From NCBI GenBank assembly GCA_905200545.1, contig CAJKKQ010000003.1:1-64000 (forward strand): a stretch of 64,000 nucleotides of DNA, in the 5' to 3' direction. This document shows, piece by piece, positions 33,078 to 41,242 of the stretch. The notes below the pieces were generated by a model, which was not told where the DNA came from, did no database searches, and saw only the letters and a program-made list of their open reading frames with translations. The stretch is from an uncultured Oscillibacter sp. Lineage in GTDB: Bacteria; Bacillota; Clostridia; Oscillospirales; Oscillospiraceae. Made by a program: the position numbers and the translations under genes. Numbering within the stretch: the stretch's first letter is position 1; each line of letters begins with the position of its first letter.

Positions 33078-34355
33078 ATGACGATCCATGTGGTGCGCTC
33101 TGGAGAAAGCGTTGCCTCCATCGCGGAAATCTACGGAGTGGATCCAGTCCGCCTGGCATCCGACAACAGTGTGCCGTCCTCCGGTGCCCTGGCGGTAGGA
33201 CAGACGCTGGTGGTTCGTTTTCCCGCGCTGGTACATACGGTGCAGCCCGGAGAAACGCTGCAAGCAATCGCCTCCGCCTATGGCGTCACGGTCCGCAAGC
33301 TCTGGCAGAACAACTGGTCCCTTGGCGGCCAGTGGGCTCTGACACCCGGACAGCAGCTGGTGATCTCCTATGAGACGCAGCCTGACCGCAGCGGCGTTTT
33401 CAACGGCTACGCCTATCCCTTCATCGCCGAAACCCTGCTGGCCCAGCAGCTGCCCTTCCTCTCCTGCCTCTCGCCCTTTACCTACGGTATCACGGCAGAG
33501 GGAGGGCTGGTACCCCTGGAGGACCAGGCCCTGCGCAGGGCAGCGGAAGACCGGGGAGTGCGCACCGTGCTGCACCTGTCCACGCTGACGGAGGACGGCC
33601 AGTTCGACACCCAGCGGGGCGCTCTGGTGCTGACGGACGAGGCCGTCCGCCGCCGCCTGACGGCGGAGCTGCTGGCGGTGCTGGAAGCCAAGGGCTACGC
33701 AGGCGTAGATGTGGACTTTGAGTACCTGCCCGGAGATCTGGCGGGGGCCTACGCGGGATTCCTGGCAGAACTGCGGCAGCTGCTCTCCCCCCGGGGCGTG
33801 TTCCTCTGGGCGGCCCTGGCTCCCAAGACCTTTGCTGAGCAGCCCGGCCTTTTGTATGAAGGCCACAGCTACGGTGCCGTGGGCGCGGCGGTGGACGGAG
33901 TCCTGCTGATGACCTATGAGTGGGGCTACACCGCCGGCCCCCCTATGGCGGTGGCGCCGCTGCCCAATGTCCGGGCGGTGCTGGACTACGCCGTTACGGA
34001 GATCCCCCGGGAAAAGATTTTGCTGGGAGTCCCCAACTACGGGTATGACTGGCCGCTGCCCTTTGTTCAGGGCGTCACCCGGGCCCGCTCCATCTCCAAT
34101 CAGGAGGGCATCGATCTGGCCCTGCGCTACCGCATCGCCATCCAGTTTGACGACTCCGCCCAATCCCCCTACTTTTATTATACGGCGGAGGACGGCACCG
34201 TCCATGCCGTATGGTTTGAGGACGCCCGAAGCTTTTCCGCCAAGCTGTCGCTCATCTCGGAATACGGGTTGCTGGGAGCGGGCTTCTGGAATCTCATGCG
34301 CCCCTTCTCCCAGACCTGGCTGACTCTCTCGTCACTCTATGACATAGCGGATTAG
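33078..34355 (+). CDS. Spore-type LysM/GH18 glycosidase (SleL/YaaH-like)
   Basis: 425 aa: two LysM modules (about residues 3-46, HVVRSGESVASIAEIYGV; and 51-96, HTVQPGETLQAIASAYGV), then a GH18 domain. The catalytic motif is GYAGVDVDFEYLPG, where DVDFE supplies the acid glutamate. Homologues SleL and YaaH are spore-coat/cortex N-acetylglucosaminidases that act at germination, and yaaH is sigma-E controlled. There is no signal peptide, as usual for spore-coat proteins made in the mother cell. ATG 33078 follows AAAGGAGG. The sigma-E-like promoter supports a sporulation role; exact substrate is inferred. Confidence 0.87.
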   Translation: MTIHVVRSGESVASIAEIYGVDPVRLASDNSVPSSGALAVGQTLVVRFPALVHTVQPGETLQAIASAYGVTVRKLWQNNWSLGGQWALTPGQQLVISYETQPDRSGVFNGYAYPFIAETLLAQQLPFLSCLSPFTYGITAEGGLVPLEDQALRRAAEDRGVRTVLHLSTLTEDGQFDTQRGALVLTDEAVRRRLTAELLAVLEAKGYAGVDVDFEYLPGDLAGAYAGFLAELRQLLSPRGVFLWAALAPKTFAEQPGLLYEGHSYGAVGAAVDGVLLMTYEWGYTAGPPMAVAPLPNVRAVLDYAVTEIPREKILLGVPNYGYDWPLPFVQGVTRARSISNQEGIDLALRYRIAIQFDDSAQSPYFYYTAEDGTVHAVWFEDARSFSAKLSLISEYGLLGAGFWNLMRPFSQTWLTLSSLYDIAD

Positions 34356-34441
34356 ACCCCTCTGCAAAATTTCCCCGTGTGGTTTTTCCCTCCGGTGTTG
34401 TATGATAAAATGAACAACATCGATAGAGAGGAGGGCCGGCC

Positions 34442-35173
34442 ATGCACAGATCTCCCGCCCGTATTGCCGCCGTGCTCCTGGGCGCCATGTTTCTTCTTTT
34501 GACCTGGCTTTTGTATAAAGGAGACTTCTGGTCTCTGCACACACAGCAGCAAAAGGTAGACGCCATCGTGGAGTATGCCTCCGCGGAACCGGAGGACACC
34601 TCCAGCCTTAGAGCCGTCCTCCACCCGGAGGTGGAGTTTGACGAAACCATAGGCGACCGCCGCATCCTGGTTTTTACCGACACGGAGATTGACGGCCTTG
34701 TGGGCCAGATCCAGTTCCGCCGCGGTCTGCTGGGCGGCTGGCAGCCTCTCTCCGCCTCTTACCATGCAGGGGGCGTGATCCGGAGCACCGCTTTGAAAGA
34801 CCGGAACATCCGTGTGGTCTACGCCGTGGACTGTCCGCCGGAAGTGGCTCATTATATGGTAGCGCCGGTGGAGAACCAGCCGGAGACCGTCATGGCAGAG
34901 GGGGATGTCACTGCCTCCCGCTTCTTCCACGTCTACAAGACGGACCGGGACTTCTTCCCCTCCATCTACCTCTACGATACCCAGGGAAATCTTCTGGACT
35001 CTGCGGACTACCTGGCCACGGATCAGAGCATCCCCTCCCCCTCCATCGGCTCCGCGGAGACGGATCTGGTGTACTGTTTTTGCGCCGTGCTGCTGGCGGT
35101 AGGCTATGTGATCGTCAAATACCTGTGGGATCTGGGAGGCCCATCTGCCAAAAAGGAGGAGACTGTCCCCTGA
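34442..35173 (+). CDS. Membrane protein of unknown function (two transmembrane helices)
   Basis: 243 aa with an N-terminal helix (AAVLLGAMFLLLTWLLYKG) and a C-terminal helix (LVYCFCAVLLAVGYVIVKYL) flanking an extracytoplasmic domain of about 170 residues. That domain begins EPEDTSSLRAVLHPEVEFD and is beta-rich, with IRVVYAVDCPPEVAHYMV. I do not recognise the family. GAGAGGAGGG precedes ATG 34442, and TATGAT at 34401-34406 is a candidate -10 box. A terminator-like hairpin overlaps its stop. Neighbours give no clear hint of function. Confidence 0.75.
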   Translation: MHRSPARIAAVLLGAMFLLLTWLLYKGDFWSLHTQQQKVDAIVEYASAEPEDTSSLRAVLHPEVEFDETIGDRRILVFTDTEIDGLVGQIQFRRGLLGGWQPLSASYHAGGVIRSTALKDRNIRVVYAVDCPPEVAHYMVAPVENQPETVMAEGDVTASRFFHVYKTDRDFFPSIYLYDTQGNLLDSADYLATDQSIPSPSIGSAETDLVYCFCAVLLAVGYVIVKYLWDLGGPSAKKEETVP

Positions 35174-35189
35174 CAGTCCCCTCCTTTTT
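35151..35189. terminator. Hairpin between convergent genes
   Basis: Outer arms AAAAGGAG/CTCCTTTT and inner arms GACTGT/ACAGTC form a long imperfect stem ending in TTTTT on the plus strand. It spans the stop codon of the upstream gene and can serve both convergent transcripts. Confidence 0.7.
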
Positions 35190-35214
35190 CAATCTCTGCC
35201 CAAAACCGGCACGC

Positions 35215-36276
35215 TCAGGCCTTTCCCTCCCGGGGCACTGCCGCTGCTTCCACATCGGCGGGGGTAATCCCCATCAGATCCTCTTTTTCCACGTGATCCA
35301 GCTTGGCAATGCGGTTGGCCTGACACACCAGGATCCGTTCAAACAGATTCCGTACGCCCCGGGCGTTGCCGAAGGCCGCCGGATCCCGGGCCGCTTCCGC
35401 CAGCAGACGCTCCGCCGCCTCCCGGGCCTCAGGAGAGAGCTGGTAGCATCCCTTTTTGCACTGGCGCTCCAAAATCTCCAGCAGTTCCGGGGCGGTGTAA
35501 TCCGCAAAGTGCAAAAAGCGGTTGAACCGGGATTCCAGTCCCGGATTGGAGTGGATGAACCGCTCCATCAGCTCCTCATATCCCGCCACGATCACCACCA
35601 GGTCATCCCGGTGGTCCTCCATGGCCTTGAGAATGGTGTCGATGGCCTCCTGGCCGAAATCGTTTTCTCCGCCTCCGTTGAGAGCATAGGCCTCGTCGAT
35701 GAACAGCACGCCCCCCAGGGCGGCGTCCACCATTTTTTTCGTCTTGATGGCGGTCTGACCCACGTAGCCTGCCACCAGGCCGCTGCGGTCTACCTCCACC
35801 AGCTGCCCCTTGGAGAGGATGCCCAGGGTGTGGTAAATCCGGGCCATCAGCCGGGCGATGGTGGTCTTGCCGGTGCCTGGGCTGCCGGAAAACACCATAT
35901 GCAGGCTCAGATCAGCAGTGGGCAATCCGTGCTCCCGGCGCAGGGCCTCCACCTTTGCCAGGTCAATGAGGTCGTGCACCTCCCGCTTTACCGCCTGCAA
36001 GCCGGTGTAACCGTCCAGCTCCGAGAGCAGATCCTCCAGCTTTTCCGGTACCGCCTGCTCTTCCTCCTGTTTGGGAGGGCGGACTGCCTGGGATTTTTCC
36101 ATCTCCCGGGCATCGTTCTCCGGGGCAGATGATTTGGACGGCGTGGGAGCTGCCGGGGCCGGTGTTCCCCAGAAATCCGTCCCCATGCGGCGGAGATTGT
36201 GCTCCGCCATGGTTCGGATCACCTCCATCTGTTCGGAGATGATCTGATCTTTTCTCCTGCGCTCATCGCGATCCAT
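35215..36276 (-). CDS. CbbX/SpoVK-like AAA+ ATPase
   Basis: 353 aa. A variable, charged first ~85 residues precede a CbbX-type AAA+ domain: LDGYTGLQAVKREVHDL, Walker A GSPGTGKTT (about 132), VGQTAIKTKKMVDAALGGVLFIDEAYAL (Walker B and pore loop), SRFNRFLHFADYTAPEL and the sensor-2 GNARGVRNLFE. Family members include SpoVK in Firmicute sporulation and the Rubisco activase CbbX. There is no Rubisco here. A sporulation or phage-related remodelling role is possible; the target is unknown. It is followed by a hairpin and lies six bases downstream of the Gx-transporter gene. Confidence 0.85.
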   Translation of the reverse strand: MDRDERRRKDQIISEQMEVIRTMAEHNLRRMGTDFWGTPAPAAPTPSKSSAPENDAREMEKSQAVRPPKQEEEQAVPEKLEDLLSELDGYTGLQAVKREVHDLIDLAKVEALRREHGLPTADLSLHMVFSGSPGTGKTTIARLMARIYHTLGILSKGQLVEVDRSGLVAGYVGQTAIKTKKMVDAALGGVLFIDEAYALNGGGENDFGQEAIDTILKAMEDHRDDLVVIVAGYEELMERFIHSNPGLESRFNRFLHFADYTAPELLEILERQCKKGCYQLSPEAREAAERLLAEAARDPAAFGNARGVRNLFERILVCQANRIAKLDHVEKEDLMGITPADVEAAAVPREGKA

Positions 36277-36282
36277 GGCATC

Positions 36283-36798
36283 TCATCCTTTCATCAGCTC
36301 TGTATGGGCCAGCGCCCGGAACAAGCACACGGCGATCAATCCCGTCAGCGCTCCGCTGAAAATCGATACGCCCAGCAAAACCGGCAGATAATAAAGGGGC
36401 GCGGTGTTGCCCAGAGTCAGGATCGCCGCCGCCACCTGGCCGCAGTTGTGGGCTGCGGCACCGCCCACGGATACGCCGTAAACGGACAGTCCCCGCACAT
36501 GGGAGAGCAGGATCATCACCAGCATGGCGGTAACGCCTCCCATCAGGGAAAAAATCAGGGCGTTGAGGTTTCCGGCAAACAGCGATCCCAGGATGCACCG
36601 GGCCGCCAGGATCATGAGAGCCTGCCCGGCTCCCAGGGCATAGAGGGCAAAGAGGGTCACGATGTTGGCAAGGCCCAGCTTGATCCCCGGCAGGGGGATG
36701 GCGGCAGACAGGGGGATAAAATTCTCCATATAGGAAAGGGCCAGCGCCAGGGCGGTGAGCACCGCGCACAGCGTCAGTTCCCGGGTGGTAAGCTTCAT
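36283..36798 (-). CDS. Gx transporter / heptaprenyl diphosphate synthase component I family protein (EetB-like)
   Basis: 171 aa with five to six helices: MKLTTRELTLCAVLTALALALSYME, GIKLGLANIVTLFALYALGAGQAL, NLNALIFSLMGGVTAML and AAAHNCGQVAAAILTLGNTAPLYYLP, the hallmark of the family (PF07456). Despite the old name, it is an S-component-like membrane protein. In flavin-based extracellular electron transfer loci of Listeria and Lactiplantibacillus, eetB belongs to this family and eetA to the NusG domain II family (from memory). Here it follows a NusG-domain-II gene and apbE, the same set. Confidence 0.8.
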   Translation of the reverse strand: MKLTTRELTLCAVLTALALALSYMENFIPLSAAIPLPGIKLGLANIVTLFALYALGAGQALMILAARCILGSLFAGNLNALIFSLMGGVTAMLVMILLSHVRGLSVYGVSVGGAAAHNCGQVAAAILTLGNTAPLYYLPVLLGVSIFSGALTGLIAVCLFRALAHTELMKG

Positions 36799-36808
36799 GG
36801 TCTCCTCC

Positions 36809-37207
36809 TCATCCGATCACGGCATCCACGCCGCTGTCTGCTCCGCCGGTGAGTACCACAGACACCCGGGCCGGCAGGCATACGATGCTCTGGCCTGAGC
36901 GGGTGATGGTACCGGTATGGACGCAGTCCTGGGTAGGACAGTCGGAGGAAACCATGCAGGCCCCCTCCCGGGTCAGCTCCAGATGCAGCGTGTAGCCTCC
37001 CGCCTGGAGCACCCGCTCCTCCGGTTCCGCCAGGGCCGAGAGATCCACCCGCTCCTGCTCCTCCCCGTCCACGGAGATCACCGCTGTGAGGCCGCCCTCT
37101 CCGCCGCCGCTCCAGAACACAGCGGCGCAGGCGATGGCCAGCGCCACCACCACGGCTGCCACCAGGGCGTCCCAAACCCGGGGGCGCAGCTCAGGAGACC
37201 GTTTCAC
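36809..37207 (-). CDS. NusG domain II-containing protein (EetA-like)
   Basis: About 132 aa. One N-terminal helix (WDALVAAVVVALAIACAAVFW) is followed by a NusG domain II (YTLHLELTREGACMVSSDC, then CPTQDCVHTGTITRSGQSIVCLPARVSVVL), containing the paired cysteines of this family. It is membrane anchored and extracytoplasmic. GTG 37207 is preferred because GGGAGCGG is well spaced and the codon overlaps the end of apbE; ATG 37228 has no site. The frame extends upstream to 37243 without support. Confidence 0.82.
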   Translation of the reverse strand: MKRSPELRPRVWDALVAAVVVALAIACAAVFWSGGGEGGLTAVISVDGEEQERVDLSALAEPEERVLQAGGYTLHLELTREGACMVSSDCPTQDCVHTGTITRSGQSIVCLPARVSVVLTGGADSGVDAVIG

Positions 37208-38243
37208 AGGTATATCCGCTCCCTTCATCCAGGGTAAATGCATCGGCGATGCCCTCCGTCACCAGCACCCGTCCGTCCTGCGTCACCAGCACCAGGTCAA
37301 AGTCATATCCGCCGGTACGCCAGAAGTCCAGGGCCTTTTCCTCCCCCATAACGAACAGCGCCGTGGAAAAAGCGTCGCACATGGTGCCGCCGCCGGAGGC
37401 CCGGTCCGACACCACGGTGACGGAGGTCAGTCCGCTCTCCGCGGGGTATCCGGTAGCAGGATCGATAATATGGTGATACGTTTTCCCGTTGTCTTCAAAG
37501 TACCGCTGATAGCCGCCGGAGGTGACGGCAAAGGCATCCGAAAGCTCCAACACTCCCACCAGGGCATTGCTGTCCTCCGGGTTGGCGGGATCCTGTACGC
37601 CCACCCGCCAGAGGCCGCCGTCAGGCCGGGTGCCCTTGGCGTAGATATTGCCGCCCAGCCGGGCCAGGCCCCGGGGGATGTCCCACTTTTCATACAGGTC
37701 AGCCACCACGTCGGAGGCATATCCCTTGGCAATGGCGCCCAAATCGATCTGGGTGCCCGCATCCAGTTCCACGCCGTCCGCCGTCAGATGCACATGTTCC
37801 ATGCCCACATGGGTCAGCAGTTCATCCAGCTCCGCTTGAGAGGGCACCCGGTAGGCATCCTCTGTAAAGCCCCAGGCGGAGGATACCGGCGCCAAGGTGA
37901 TGTCAAAGGCGCCGCCGGTGGCCTGGCTGTACTCCATGGCCTTTTCAATAAGAGCCCGCACCTCCTCATCCGCGGCTCCGGCATCTCCGCTGTTGATGCG
38001 GGAGACGGCACTATCCTCCCGAGTCCGGGAGAGCAGCGCCTCCAGCCGGTAGATCTCATCCTCCGACGCAAAAGCCGCGTCGGAGCTGTTTTCCCCGTAG
38101 GTACTGCAGATCATCACGGTATCCATGGCGAACACCTGCACGCTCTCCTCCGCCTCGTCCGGGCTGATGAGCGTGCCGCAGCCGGAGAGGGCCGCGGCTG
38201 CCGCCGCTGCCATCAACATGGCCATCAAACGCTTTGATTTCAT
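37191..38243 (-). CDS. apbE: FAD:protein FMN transferase (ApbE/FmnB-like lipoprotein)
   Basis: 350 aa. A lipoprotein signal (AAAAAAALSGCG, Cys22) places it outside the membrane. The ApbE core shows AMDTVMICSTYG, GAFDITLAPVSSAWGF, the binding segment GTQIDLGAIAKGYASD, SGGYQRYFEDNGKTYHHIIDPATGYPAES and a C-terminal DAFSTALFVMG. ApbE covalently attaches FMN to a Thr/Ser in target proteins using FAD and Mg2+. No FMN-binding-domain target is in the window. It heads a three-gene operon with the EetA- and EetB-like genes. Confidence 0.93.
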   Translation of the reverse strand: MKSKRLMAMLMAAAAAAALSGCGTLISPDEAEESVQVFAMDTVMICSTYGENSSDAAFASEDEIYRLEALLSRTREDSAVSRINSGDAGAADEEVRALIEKAMEYSQATGGAFDITLAPVSSAWGFTEDAYRVPSQAELDELLTHVGMEHVHLTADGVELDAGTQIDLGAIAKGYASDVVADLYEKWDIPRGLARLGGNIYAKGTRPDGGLWRVGVQDPANPEDSNALVGVLELSDAFAVTSGGYQRYFEDNGKTYHHIIDPATGYPAESGLTSVTVVSDRASGGGTMCDAFSTALFVMGEEKALDFWRTGGYDFDLVLVTQDGRVLVTEGIADAFTLDEGSGYTCETVS

Positions 38244-38283
38244 AATATTCCCCCGCTGTTTTGCAGAAAATTCCGATTGATTG

Positions 38284-38312
38284 AGTATACCATGAATGTG
38301 CACATATCTCAA
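38284..38312 (-). promoter_or_regulatory. Promoter of the apbE operon
   Basis: On the minus strand TTGAGA (38307-38312) and TATACT (38284-38289) are spaced by exactly 17 nt, 40 bases before the apbE ATG. Confidence 0.7.
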
Positions 38313-38326
38313 CAGCCAATCCCCTG

Positions 38327-38382
38327 CTGTAAAATTGCGAAAATTTTCCTTTCAATGGGAACTTCTCCCGAAATTTTACAGT
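38327..38382. repeat. Inverted repeat between divergent promoters
   Basis: CTGTAAAATT (38327-38336) and AATTTTACAG (38373-38382) are exact complements 36 bp apart. They lie between the apbE promoter and the promoter of the membrane protein at 38544. They could be paired sites for a regulator of both units. Confidence 0.55.
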
Positions 38383-38440
38383 CTATAATCTGGAAGTACA
38401 CCTTTTCGCCCCACCCCCCGCAAAAACCAGTGTGAATGAC

Positions 38441-38469
38441 TTGCAAAATCGTTTGAAATCTGCTATACT
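38441..38469 (+). promoter_or_regulatory. Promoter of the membrane protein gene at 38544
   Basis: TTGCAA (38441-38446) and TATACT (38464-38469), 17 nt apart, lead to a ~70-nt leader ending in GGAGGT. Confidence 0.7.
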
Positions 38470-38543
38470 ACTTCAATGTGTCGGCAGATATCAGTGCATT
38501 TGCCGTGTAATTCCCAATTAAAATACCCTGGAGGTTGTTATAA

Positions 38544-39308
38544 ATGGGCAAGAATCCAAACAGCAAGGCCAAGCCCGTCAAGCGGGACGAGCCTATGACC
38601 AGCGCAATGAAGTTTTTTCTGTGCGGCTGCGTGGCAGAGCTCTATCTGCTGGTAGTCCGCCGGTTCTATATCAACGGAACGCTGGAGCAGGTGGTTGCCT
38701 GGGACAGCTACCTCAACTATCTTCTGTATGTGGGCATCGGAGTGGCCGTTCTTGGCGCCATTCTCTCTGCTGTGTGGCATAAGCTGCCCAAGCGGCGTGC
38801 CATTGGCTGGGGCGTTCTGGCTACCGGTGTGTTCCTGGCTGTGGCCAACTACCTGATCCGAGCCTATGTGGCTGCCGCCGTTACGCTTTTGTGCGTGATC
38901 GTCCCCGTGGTGATGCTGCTGGGGATCCTGTGGAGCCTCTATGACCGGGAGTGTGCCTGGTCGCTGACCATTCTGGGCGCCTCTTTGATCCTGCTGTGGA
39001 TCTGCCGCCGGGAAATGAACAGCATGTATCTGGGCACCACGGTCAAGGTTCTGGCCGTTATCTATATCATCCTGTTGGCGGCTATGGCCTTCATGGCCCA
39101 TCAGGCGGACAAAAACAGCGGCCTGATCGGGAAACTGCGGGTTCTGCCTGTGGACGCGGATGTACTGCCCGTTTATGTGGCCTGCGGTCTTTCCGCTGCC
39201 GCCATGGCGGCAGCTCTGGTGAGCACCACCGTTGCCTACTATGCCATCTGGGCCCTGGCCATCGTAGCCTTTGCCCTGGCTGTTTACTACACGGTCAAGC
39301 AGCTGTAA
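38544..39308 (+). CDS. Polytopic membrane protein of unknown function
   Basis: 254 aa with a short basic N-terminus (MGKNPNSKAKPVKRDEP) and seven or eight predicted helices, for example SYLNYLLYVGIGVAVLGAIL and AAVTLLCVIVPVVMLLGILW. The cytoplasmic loops carry WHKLPKRRAIGW and CRREMNSMY. No family is recognised; no transport or enzymatic motif is visible. GGAGGT stands well before the ATG, which has a good promoter and its own terminator, so it is a single-gene unit divergent from apbE. Confidence 0.72.
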   Translation: MGKNPNSKAKPVKRDEPMTSAMKFFLCGCVAELYLLVVRRFYINGTLEQVVAWDSYLNYLLYVGIGVAVLGAILSAVWHKLPKRRAIGWGVLATGVFLAVANYLIRAYVAAAVTLLCVIVPVVMLLGILWSLYDRECAWSLTILGASLILLWICRREMNSMYLGTTVKVLAVIYIILLAAMAFMAHQADKNSGLIGKLRVLPVDADVLPVYVACGLSAAAMAAALVSTTVAYYAIWALAIVAFALAVYYTVKQL

Positions 39309-39315
39309 GCCTTTC

Positions 39316-39350
39316 AAAAAGCCCCGGAGCCATAGGCTCCGGGGCTTTTT
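39316..39350 (+). terminator. Terminator of the membrane protein gene
   Basis: AAAAAGCCCCGGAGCC (39316-39331) pairs with GGCTCCGGGGCTTTTT (39335-39350), and T residues follow. The A-rich 5' side also gives T residues on the minus strand, so it may serve the convergent DUF4127 gene too. Confidence 0.9.
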
Positions 39351-39374
39351 TATGTGCCGAATAAAGGGGTGGCC

Positions 39375-41162
39375 TCACTGATAGTAAAACCCCAGGATCT
39401 TTTCATGGGGCTGCGTAAACTCCCCCAGGCGAATGTCCATCCCAATTTCAAAAGCCCGATCCCAGGGGAAGCGGTAGTTGGTCAGCTCCACGCCGCCCCA
39501 GCCCCGCTCGGTATACTCTCCGGTCGGCGGTAGAGCCGAGATGAAATTGCTGTGCTCCAGATTGTCGATGACCTTCGCCGTGGCATCATCCATGCCCCGC
39601 TCCAATCGCGCCTGCACCGCTTCCAGATCGATAGCGGGCTGCCAGAAATTGTCGGGATTTCCCCCAAGATCATTTCGGATATAGGCGATGAGCTCCTCCC
39701 GCACCACATTCTTATAGCAGAAGTCCTTCAGGATGCTGTCCGCCAGCGTCCGGGCAAAGGCCCGCTCCGTGGCTTCCGTCTGCTCTCCATGATGGAGGAA
39801 CGCGTATCGCGCCACACCGTGGCTCAGGGCTGTGCCGGTGACGATGGCCATATCCAAAAAGCCCGCGTAGCTCAAAAGCCACCCAAGCTCCGTCTCCTCC
39901 GTCAGCGTATCGTGGAACGCGGTACCGTATGTGCCGTTTCCGGCGTCAATGAGGACCACGGGCATTCCGGCTTTCCGACAGTCGTTGAGATCTGCGATCA
40001 GCGCCTCATAATACGCCGCCTTCTGCGCCTCATCGGCAGGCTGGGTCAACACCAAGATCCGCAGTTCTTCCGCTCCCGGATCCGCCTCTGTCAGGCCGAA
40101 GAAGTCAAAATGCTCCTCCATAATGGTGGTCAGGGGCTGATAGTCATAATCGCAGGCAGGCTGGTCCTCCGTGCCGCCGTAATAGCGCACACTCACATTC
40201 GCCCCCTGCCAGCCGATCTCATCCAAATACAGCCGGGCGATGGCCTTGAAGGCCAGGTCATCCACCCCGGAGAGGAGGGCATCCCCCTCCCGCAGGAGGC
40301 TGCGCAGATAGGCAATTTCGTTTTTCTGGATGCTGTCCTCCACGGAGGAGTCGTCAATGCCGATGAGGACGTGGAAATTCTCATATCCGGGCCGGGACAC
40401 CGTCTCCAGCATCTGATCCGAGAGGCTCAGCTTCCGGGTTCGGGCAGAGAGATACTCCGCCACTTCCCACTCCTTCAAGCTGAATTCCGACAGTGCCAAC
40501 ACCGTGCCGTCGGAGCCAAGACGGTAGTCCGCTTCAATGTTGGAAATGGTCAGATCGTCCCCCTCCAGCACCGGGCGGCCCGCCATGCCATAGGAGCGCA
40601 GGGCGTTATAACCCTCCAGATCCCAGTGGTCATATCCCACCGTGGGGGCCAGGCGCATGACACTCTCCAGCAGCCAGACCTGGTTGTCCGCATCCGCCGC
40701 CAGAGCCGTCAGCAGGTTGTCCAGCAGGGCCTCCTCCGTCAACGTGGTGCCGTCGGAGAGGGTGACGGGCTCTGACTCCCACAAGGACCGGGAGTTCACC
40801 AGTCCGCCGGAGAGCAGCTGATCCAGGGAGAGGATATAGCGGTCACAGCCCGCCGCCTCCTGGGCCAACACCCACTCATAGAGATCCGCCCGGTCGCCGT
40901 ACTGGGTGCCGTTTTCATTGAGGGGCTGATCCTGCAGCCGGGTGCGGTAGTCGTCCGCCTCCGGCATAGCCAGCTCATAGCCCAGGGAGTCCGCCAGATA
41001 CACCGCCCGTTCCACGTTATCCGGTCGGTCGTCCAGGGGGACATAGGCAATGACCGGCTCATCCGTGGGTGCGGACTCCTGATCCACCGGCTCCGTACGC
41101 ACCGCCCCGCAGCCGGAGAGCAGCAAGCAGGCCAGCATCGCTGCTAATAATCTTTGTTTCAT
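39375..41162 (-). CDS. DUF4127-family lipoprotein
   Basis: 595 aa with a lipoprotein signal (MKQRLLAAMLACLLLSGCG, Cys18). The rest matches the DUF4127 family: VIAYVPLDDRPDNVERAVYLA at the start, DRYILSLDQLLSGGLVNSR, the middle VLIGIDDSSVEDSIQ and MPVVLIDAGNGTYGTAF, and the C-terminal FPWDRAFEIGMDI. No biochemical function is established that I know of; the aspartate/asparagine-rich motifs resemble a hydrolase-like fold. AAAGGAGACGGT precedes the ATG. Only about 20 bases separate it from the proS terminator, so its own promoter is not obvious and read-through is possible. Confidence 0.85.
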   Translation of the reverse strand: MKQRLLAAMLACLLLSGCGAVRTEPVDQESAPTDEPVIAYVPLDDRPDNVERAVYLADSLGYELAMPEADDYRTRLQDQPLNENGTQYGDRADLYEWVLAQEAAGCDRYILSLDQLLSGGLVNSRSLWESEPVTLSDGTTLTEEALLDNLLTALAADADNQVWLLESVMRLAPTVGYDHWDLEGYNALRSYGMAGRPVLEGDDLTISNIEADYRLGSDGTVLALSEFSLKEWEVAEYLSARTRKLSLSDQMLETVSRPGYENFHVLIGIDDSSVEDSIQKNEIAYLRSLLREGDALLSGVDDLAFKAIARLYLDEIGWQGANVSVRYYGGTEDQPACDYDYQPLTTIMEEHFDFFGLTEADPGAEELRILVLTQPADEAQKAAYYEALIADLNDCRKAGMPVVLIDAGNGTYGTAFHDTLTEETELGWLLSYAGFLDMAIVTGTALSHGVARYAFLHHGEQTEATERAFARTLADSILKDFCYKNVVREELIAYIRNDLGGNPDNFWQPAIDLEAVQARLERGMDDATAKVIDNLEHSNFISALPPTGEYTERGWGGVELTNYRFPWDRAFEIGMDIRLGEFTQPHEKILGFYYQ

Positions 41163-41176
41163 ACCGTCTCCTTTGT

Positions 41177-41212
41177 AAAAAACGCGGAGCCCGCAATATC
41201 TGCGGGCTCCGC
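41177..41212 (-). terminator. Terminator of proS
   Basis: A 12-bp perfect stem (41184-41195 with 41201-41212) with a five-base loop is followed on the minus strand by six T residues (rc of 41177-41182). Confidence 0.9.
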
Positions 41213-41242
41213 GCAGTCATTGACGCCTCGCAGAGTCAGGAC

